Shown: in pieces, positions 40,225 to 49,200 of the stretch
How positions within the stretch are numbered: the stretch's first letter is position 1
Layout of the letters: every line of letters begins with the position of its first letter
From: Closterium sp. NIES-65
Taxonomy: Eukaryota; Streptophyta; Zygnematophyceae; Desmidiales; Closteriaceae
NCBI GenBank assembly: GCA_948144175.1
Contig: CANXME010002001.1
Span: 1,178,501-1,242,500, forward strand
Direction: 5' to 3'
DNA length: 64,000 nucleotides
Program-made: the position numbers and the translations under genes
Notes under the pieces: generated by a model
What the model was told of the DNA's origin: nothing
The model's input: the letters and a program-made list of their open reading frames with translations, nothing else
The model's database searches: none

Positions 40225-43200
40225 GGCCGATTTGTGGGACCAAATTGAAGGCGAAAGGTGCCAAGATGAAGAGGATGAACCCCTCCTTGCATGTGTGCGT
40301 TTGTGGGCATGATTCAAAATGTATCCGACCTTGTTTTCAGGTTTTTTTTTTTTCTTGGTGACAAGAGTTTTCTAGCAAAAAAACCCATTTTTTAAATAAT
40401 TATTTATTTACCGTAATAAGCTGACCGTATTTTCAAACCTTGCATGGCATGCACTCATGCCATGCACTCTGTCAGATATATATGACATAGCTGTTGTAGG
40501 CTATAGTGGGGTAGCACATATGGGGTACAGCTCTCTAGGGTTTGTATTTGTACCAAACGTTCACTTAGTCATTTCCATTCCTGTCCTACTATTCTCACAT
40601 GGTATAGAGCGGGTTCCCTGTGGGAACTTCGCCTAGGGCCTACCGAAGCGCGCCCCGAGGCGCGCTAACCTTTTTTTTCTCTCTCTCGAGCGACCCTCCG
40701 TGTCGCCCTTCCCTCGCGGCCCCGCCGCCCTTTCAGACGCGGCCCCGCCGCCCCTTTCGAACGCGGCCCCGCCGCCCTTTCAGACGCGGCCCCGGCGCCC
40801 CTTTCGAACGCGGCCCCGCCGCCATTTCAGACGCGGCCCCGCCGCCCACTTCGGACGCGGCCCCGCCCGCCCCTTCAGACGCGGCCCCGCCGCCCGCTCC
40901 GACGCGGCCCCGCCGCCTACTCAGACGCTGCCCCGCCGCCCGCTCAGACGCGGCCTCGCCGCCTGCTCAGCCGCGGCCCCGCTGCTCGCTCCGACGCGGC
41001 CCCGCCGCCTGCTCAGACGCGGCCCCGCCGCCCACTCAGACGCGGCCCCGCCGCCCACTACGACGCGGCCCCGCCGCCTGCTCAGCCGCGGCCCCGCCGC
41101 CCACTCAGACGCGGCCCCGCCGCCTGCTCAGCCGCGGCCCCGCCGCCCGCTATGACGCGGCCCCGCCGCCTGCTCAGACGCGGCCCCGCCGCCTGCTCCG
41201 CAGCGGCCCTGCTGCTCGCTCCGACGCGGCCCAGCCGCCTCCTCAGCCGCGGCCCCGCCGCCCACTCAGACGCGGCCACCCCGCCCTTGCGCGGCCCCGC
41301 CGCCTCCTACCTGCGGCCCTACGGCCGCCGCTACTGCGGCCCTTCGCCGTCCCTGCAACCCGGCCCCGCCGCCCCTTCCTCTCGCGCCGCCCAACTGCAG
41401 CAGCCGAGCCGCCCACCTGCAGCAGCCGAGCCGCCCACCTGCAGCAGCCGAGCCGCCCACCTGCAGCAGCCGAGCCGCCCACCTGCAGCAGCCGAGCCGC
41501 CGGACCACCGAGCAGCAGTGCACCCGAGCCGCCCTGTCTCCGAGCTGCCCGGGAGCCGAGCCGCCCAGTAGCCGAGTCGCTGAGTCGCCGAGCCGCCCTT
41601 CTGCAGAGCTGCCCGACCTGCCCTGCCCGGTGAGCACAGTACCGCTGTCACTGTGTGCTCTTCCCCTACCGCTTACACTGCTTCGCTGTCGTCGTCATGG
41701 CTACCCCTAGTGTCCTAGCTTTTGACGCTGAGGGTCGCGCCATTGACTTTGAGGTCTGGGTAGACGACCTGCAGTTGTTTTTACAGTGCGATAGGGCAGA
41801 CGGCCTCTATCTCTTTGACCTCACTTCTGGCGCCTCTCCTGCCCCTGCTGCTGATGCTGATCCCACTGTGCGCTCTCAGTGGGCCACGCGCGATGCTGCT
41901 GCACGTCTTGCTGTGCGTCGCCACCTCCCTACCTCTGAGCGCGCGCACTTTAGTCAGTACAAGAGTGCTCAGACCTTGTACGACGCTGTAGTTGCGCGCT
42001 ACTCCTCCCCTGCCACTGCTGCACTGAGCCGTCTCATGCTTCCCTACCTCTTTCCTGACCTCTCTGCCTTTCCCACTGTCGCTGACCTCATTACGCACCT
42101 CCGCACTAGTGACACTCGCTACCGCGCCGCCCTTCCTGCTGAGTTCTGCGCTAGGAACCCCCCCCCCCCATGTACATCACTCTCTACTACGTAGTCGCGC
42201 GCCTCCCTGACTCTCTTCGCGTAGTCAGGGACCACTTTCTCGCAGTCTGTCCCACCACCCTCACCGTCGACGTCCTCGAGAAGGCCCTCCTCGCGGCGGA
42301 GAAGAGCATCGTCGCTGTCGGAGCTTCTCGTGGTGACCCTCGCACCCCCATCTTTGAGGGGTGCTCTCCTTCCCCCCTCTTGCCCTCTGTTGCCTCTGCT
42401 GCTGCTGCCGACCTGCTTGGTCTCGAGTCGGTTGGCGCGGCGTCTGCCCCTAGTGGGAGACGCCGCTCTGGCAAGGGCAAGGGGGGCAAGGGCGCTGGTG
42501 GAGCTGGAGGGAACGGTGGAGGTGGCGGTGGAGGCGGCGGAGGGAGTGGGGGTGGCGGCGGGAGTGGTGGCGGGGGTGGTGGTGGTAGTGGTGGCAGCGG
42601 CGGAGGAGGCGGCGGTGGTGGCGGCGGCGGTGGTGGTGGCGGCAGTGGTGGCGGTGACGGTGGGGGAGGCGGCGGCGGAGGAGGTGGTGGTGGCGGAGGA
42701 GGTGGAGCTGGTCGAGGCGGTACCCAGCAGCGGAGCGGCGGTGGTGGTGGTCAGCGCTCGCAGCAGCAGCAGCAGCAGCGTTCGCGTGACATCTCTCCGC
42801 CCCAGCAGCTCCGTGAGTGGTACACTCGGCGTCAGAGGGGTGGGGGTACTGGTCCTTGTACCTACGTCCTTCGCTCTGGCGACCGCGCGGGTGAGCAGTG
42901 TGGGGGTGCCCACTCCACCCTGCGCTGCTTTGGCCGCCTGACGGACGCTTGGCGTCAGCAGTTCCCCGGGGCTAGTGAGATCCCTCGCTGGGATGAGCTT
43001 CTTAGGGCTGGTGTAGCGATCTTTGATCTTGATTTTGATGCTATCCTTGCTGCTATGTATGCTGTGACTATTAGTGAGGAGGGTGACTGTTACCGGTGTT
43101 TCCCGCCCGACCCGGGCATTGGTACTGCTGCACTAGGTGCTTGTGAGGCTGCTGCTCTAGGTGCCAGTGCGTCTGCGCTCTCAGGTGCTGGTGAGACTGC

Positions 43201-46200
43201 GCTCTCAGGTACTGCGTCGCCTTCGTCCTCCCTCACTTTCACACTTGACTACGGGGCTTCTCGCTCCTTCTTTCGAGACCGCACTACCCTCACGCCGCTT
43301 GGCCAGCCCGTTGCGGTCTCCCTGGCTGACCCCTCTGGGGGTCCTGTCCTCTCTCACTTCTCCACTGTCCTCCCGTGTCCGGCTGCCCCTTCGGGCACCC
43401 TGTCTGGTCTGTACCTTCCGTCGTTCTCTACGAACTTGGTGAGTGGTGCGGACCTGCAGGATACGGGGGTTCACCAATTCACTCCTGTGAGTCAGCGGTT
43501 GACCCACTGCACGGACGCACGCACAGGCCGACACCTGGCCACGTTCTTGCGTCGGCCGGGGTCGAGCCTCTACACCCTGACCACTACGTCTCCTCCTGTC
43601 CCTGCGTCTGGTCAGGTAGCTGCGTCAGGTCAGGTGCTTGCTGCTGCGTCCCGGTCAGGTCCTGAGTCTGCCCCCTGTTCTTGTCGCCTCCTGTCTCACG
43701 AGACTCTCCTGTGGCACCACCGTCTTGGCCACCCCTCCTTGCCCCGTCTTCGGAGCATGGCTTCCCGTGTCCTTGTCTCTGGTCTTCCCCAGTCTCTCCC
43801 TCCCCTTCCCTCCGGGCCAGGACCTTCCTGTGTCCCCTGTGTCGAGGGGCGCCTCCGGGCTGCTCCTCACTCCTCCCAGTTCCCCCCGACAGAGGCTCCT
43901 CTGCAGACGCTTCACATGGACGTGTGGGGCCCAGCCCCCGTCCGTGGGCAGGGTCATGAGCGCTACTTTCTGTTGGTGGTTGACGACTACTCGCGTTACA
44001 CCACAGTCCTCCCCTTGCGCAGCAAGGGTGCTGTCACTGAGGTGCTGATCGACTGGATCCGCGAGGCTCGTCTCCAGCTCAGGAAGAGCTTCGGCTCGGA
44101 CTTTCCTGTTCTGCGTCTGCACTCGGACAGAGGCGGAGAGTTCTCCTCGCGCCTTCTGCGAGACTACTGTCGTGCACGGGGGATCCGCCAGACCTTCACG
44201 CTTCCGGACTCTCCACAGCAAAATGGGATTGCTGAGCGCCGCATTGGCATGGTCATGGATGTCGCTCGTACGTCCATGATGCATGCGGCTGCCCCCCATT
44301 TTCTGTGGCCGTTTGCGGTGAGGTACGCGGCGCATCAGCTCAACCTTCACCCCCGGGTCTCTAGGCCCGCGATGTCCCCAGTCTTGCTGTGGACGGGGAA
44401 GGTTGGCGATGCGTCGGCGTTCCGTGTCTGGGGATCTCGGGCGTTTGTCCGCGACTTGTCTGCGGACAAGCTGTCCCCTCGTGCTGCTCCCTGTGTCTTC
44501 CTTGGCTTCTCCACAGACGCTCCAGGGTGGCAGTTTTACCACCCCTCCTCTCGTCGTGTTCTGTCCTCCCAGGACGTCACGTTCGACGAGTCAGTCCCCT
44601 TCTACCGCCTCTTCCCCTACCGCACTCCTTCCCTCCCCCCTCCGCCGGACTTCCTTGTGCCGGTTCCCCCTCCGGTAGACCCCCTCCCCCCTCAGGTTCC
44701 TGCCCCCTCAGGTGTGTCCCAGGTAGACGCAGTTGACCCGGTCGAGGTTACTGGTGACTTTGGTGCTGCTGCGGGTGCTGGGCCTGGGGGTGCTGACTCT
44801 GGGGGTGGTGTGCGCGGGGGTGCCGAGCCTGGAGGTGCTGCTACTGGGGGTGCTGAGCCTGGGGGTGCTGGGCCTGGGGGTGCTACTGCGGAGGGTGCTG
44901 AGCCTGGGGGTGCTGAGCCGGGGGGTGCTGTGCCTGGAGCTGCTGAGCTAGGTGGTGCTGGGTCGGGAGCTGCTGAGCCTGGGGGTGCTGCGTCTAGAGC
45001 TGCTGAGCCTGGGGGTGCTGAGTCTGGAGCTGCTGAGCCTGGGGGTGCTGCGTCTGGAGCTGCTGAGCCTGGGGTTTCTCCTGCTGCTGCGTCTCGCCGG
45101 GAGCCCCTCTCTCCACAGGAGCTGCGCGAGTGGTTTGCTCGCCGCTGGAGGCGTGCTGCTGGAGCTGGAGCTTCTTTGACCGTCGAGGGTGCTGGTGCTG
45201 CCGGTCCCGGAGCTGCTGGGCCTGCGGGTCCTAGTGGAGCTGGAGCTGCTGAGGGTGTTGGTGCTGAGACCACTACTGTCTGTCCTGGCGGTGGTTCTGC
45301 TGCTGGTGCTGCTGGAGGTCCTGCCGCTGGAGGTGCTGTCGCTGGGGGTGCTGGTGCTGTCCCTGCTGAGTCTGGAGCTGCCGCGCGGCCTCGGCCGTAC
45401 TTCGTTCCGCTCCTGCAGCAGGTTCTTGGTCTTTCTCCTCCGGTAGAGTGTCCACAGCCCGTCCAGTCGCAGTCACTGTTGGAGCCTTCCTCTCCACTGC
45501 CTGCTCCCTCTCCTTACACTGGTCCTACTGGAGGTCTTGCTGAGCGTCGTGAGCCTGCGTCTCGTCCCGCGTCGCCTGTTCGTCCTGCTCGCGCTAGTGG
45601 TCGCGGTTCGCGTCAGCGTCCTCCTCCTGTCCCTGGCACGCACCGGATGTCTCTGCATCCGTCCACTGCTCCTCTGCGTGCCCCTTTGCCTTCTCCTCCT
45701 GAGTCCTCTCTTCCTGCGCTTGCCGACCCTGAGTCGGACTCCCTTCGTGCTGCCAGTCCTACTGTCACGCGTCTGCTTGCTACTGTCGTCACTGACCCCT
45801 CTTTTGAGTCCACTGCTGCGTCTGCTCTTGTCGCTGAGCTCGTTGACTTTGCTGCTCGCTGTCGTCTAGACTACGCTGCTAGTCTTGTTGCTGAGTCTGC
45901 GTCTGTCTGTCCTCCGTCCGTCGGGGGTGAGTGTGCCCTTGGCACGGACGTCCTAGAGGACAGGCAGGAGGAGTTACAGTGTCAGGCGGCTGCTTCACCT
46001 CAGCTCGCGTCTGTACTGCTTGCTCCTGGGGAGACCCGGATGCACTAGACATCCCGACTCCGCGCTCTTACGCGGAGGCCGTAGAGGGTCCCTACTCCTC
46101 TCAGTGGCAGGCAGCTATGGATGCAGAGATGGCTTCCTGGAAGTCCACAGGCACCTACGTTGACGCAGTTCCCCCTCCTGGGGCGAACATCGTCAGTGGC

Positions 46201-49200
46201 ATGTGGATCTTCAGGGTGAAGCGGCCGCCGGGCTCTCCACCTGTCTTCAAGGCGCGGTACGTTGCTCGTGGCTTCAGTCAGCGGCAGGGAGTTGACTACT
46301 TTCAGACCTTCTCTCCCACCCCGAAGATGACCACTCTTCGGGTGCTGCTGCACATAGCCGCTCAGCGCGACTACGAGCTTCACTCTCTCGACTTCAGCAC
46401 TGCGTTCCTGCAGGGTAGCCTGCACGAAGAGATCTGGCTGCGCCGTCCACCTGGCTTCACTGGGACTTTTCCTCCTGGCACCCAGTGGAGCCTCCGACGG
46501 CCAGTCTACGGTCTCCGCCAGGCACCGCGTGAGTGGCACGACACACTGAGGACTACGCTTGCGGCTCTTGGGTTTGCTTCTTCTACTGCTGACCCGTCGC
46601 TGTTTCTGCGCACCGACACTTCACTGCCGCCGTTCTACATCCTCGTGTACGTCGACGACTTGGTCTTTGCCACAGCGGACACTGCTGGACTCTCCTACGT
46701 GAAGTCCGAGCTGCTGAAGAGACACACGTGCACAGACCTGGGTGAACTGCGCAGTTACCTTGGCTTGCAGATCACTCGGGAGAGAGCACGCCGCACCATT
46801 ACCTTGACTCAGTCACACATGGTACAACAGGTCCTTCAGCGCTTCGGCTTCACGTACTCCTCGCCTCAGGCCACTCCTCTGTCTACTCGTCACTCGCTCT
46901 CAGCTCTGCCTTCGGATGAGTCCGTAGAGTCGAGTGGCCCGTACCCAGAGCTTGTTGGCTGCCTCATGTACCTGATGACCTGCACACGACCTGACCTTGC
47001 ATACCCTCTGAGCATTCTTGCACGCTATGTTGCTCCTGGGAGACACCGACCAGAGCACATGGCTGCAGCGAAGAGGGTATTGCGCTACCTGTGCAGTACG
47101 TCGGGCATGGGGCTAGTGCTTGGAGGGCGGAGTCCAGTGGTCCTTACAGGCCACGCTGACGCTTCTTGGGCTGACGACCAGGCTACGCAGCGGTCGTCAC
47201 AGGGTTACACCTTCAGTCTTGGTTCCGGCTCTGTCTCGTGGCGGGCTACTCGTTCGTCTTCGGTTCTCAGCTCCAGTTGTGAGGCTGAGATCTACGCCGG
47301 GGCCATGGCTGCACAGGAGCTTCGCTGGCTCACCTACCTGCTGACTGACCTTGGAGAGCCGCCTCGTTCTCCTCCAGTGCTGTACGTAGACAACAAGGCC
47401 ATGCTGGCCTTGTGTCGAGAGCAGCGTCTTGAGCACAGAACGAAGCACATTGCTCTTCGTTACTTCCTTGCTCATGAGCTACAGCAGCGTGGACAGTTGC
47501 GGCTTGCTTACGTGGCCTCTGAGGCCAACACTGCTGATGTGTTCACCAAGGCACTCGCGCCTTGTGACCATCAGCGCTTCTGCACCCAGCTGGGTCTTGT
47601 GCCTGTCTTGCCTCACTTGCTCTCCTCTTGACTTTACTTGTACTGTGACATATATATACCTGCTCTTGCTTGTCTAGTTTTATATATATATGTCTGTACT
47701 CCTGCATGTGAACTGGCCTCTGGCCCTGCTCTTGTGCTCAGACTGTGTGGTGACTTTGTGATCCACCCTGAGCTTGCTTTATTTTACTTTGCTTGACTGG
47801 TCTTGTGACCCCTTGTTCTCCCCCACTTTGCCTATGGGGGTGTGTCAGATATATATGACATAGCTGTTGTAGGCTATAGTGGGGTAGCACATATGGGGTA
47901 CAGCTCTCTAGTGTTTGTATTTGTACCAAACGTTCACTTTGTCATTTCCATTCCTGTCCTACTATTCTCACACACTCTTCAAATGATATCATGAAATGCA
48001 CTCATGGCATGCACTCATGAAATGCACTCTTGAATGAAATGCACTCATGAAATGCACTCATGGCATGCACTCATGACATGCACTCATGCCATGCACTCTT
48101 GAAATGCACTCATGAAATGCACTCATGGCATGCACTCATGACATGCACTCATGCCATGCACTCTTGAAATGCACTCATGAAATGCACTCATGACATGCAC
48201 TCATGCCATGCACTCATGAAATGCACTCATGAAATGCACTCATGGCATGCACTCATGACATGCACTCATGAAACGCACTCTTGAAATGCACTCATGAAAT
48301 GCACTCATGGCATGCACTCATGACATGCACTCATGACATGCACTCTTGAAATGCACTCATGAAATGCACTCATGGCATGCACTCATGACATGCACTCATG
48401 CCATGCACTCTTGAAATGCACTCATGAAATGCACTCATGACATGCACCCATGCCATGCACTCATGAAATGCCCTCATGAAATGCACTCATGGCATGCACT
48501 CATGACATGCACTCATGAAATGCACTCTTGAAATGCACTCATGAAATGCACTCATGGCATGCACTCATAACATGCACTCATGAAATGCACTCATGGCATG
48601 CACTCATGACATGCACTCATGAAATGCACTCATGGCATGCACTCATGACATGCACGCCTCAATTTTCGTCACCCTCCCGGCCCCTCACCTCGCTGTGAGC
48701 AGCACGCCCGGCCTTCCACCGCTACCTGCTGCTGCTACTGCTGCTGCACTCTGCCTCCACCCTGGCCTCTCTCCTCCTCGCCCTCCACGTGCCCGCCGCC
48801 CTCTGGTCAGTGCATTTGCACTCTCTCCTCGCCCCACACATGCACTATTCATGGCATTTGTTTCTTGGATAGTTCTGTGAGTGCCGCCAAACACTCCGCC
48901 TCATGACCATCAATCGGTTTGCATGGGCATGCGTGCGCATTGGCATGCATGGCTTTGCATGGGAATGGATGGGTATGCGTGGGTGATGCGATGCTGTGCC
49001 CCCTTTCCCGTGCAGCATGCGAGGGCTAGCAGTGTGTGTGTACTGGGCGTTCTTCCCGCCGCTGCTCTACATCACCTTCCTGGCCGACTTCTTTAAGGTG
49101 CCCCCTCCTTCCCTCCATCCAGTGCTGCTGTGCCCGCACCCATCCCTACACATATCCCTGCACAGATGCCCACGCCCGTGCCTGCAACCATGCCTGCACA

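Larger units (their letters stand above)
38822..40440. mobile_element. M2: putative MITE carrying R8
   Basis: The ends are AGGGTTTAAAAAAAC and, on the opposite strand at 40440, AGGTTTGAAAATACGG, an imperfect terminal inverted repeat; ACCGTA/TACGGT words recur near both ends. Without R8 it is about 0.36 kb and AT-rich, and it includes a run of 31 A (40193-40223). The target duplication cannot be fixed because both flanks are minisatellite. Confidence 0.45.
40470..47972 (+). mobile_element. R9: nearly intact gag-bearing copia element in CAND-like intron
   Basis: LTRs 40470-40599 and 47843-47972 (130 bp, two differences) have perfect CACTC flanks inside the 13-bp minisatellite. Primer site TGGTATAGAGCGGG at 40600; polypurine tract CCTATGGGGGTG before 47843. 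Gag, NC, protease, integrase, RT and RNase H are present with two frame breaks and an altered protease motif. Confidence 0.96.

Noticed and set aside
47990..48657. Possible CRISPR-like array
   Set aside because: Units are contiguous 13-bp repeats without unique spacers, in eukaryotic intron context.
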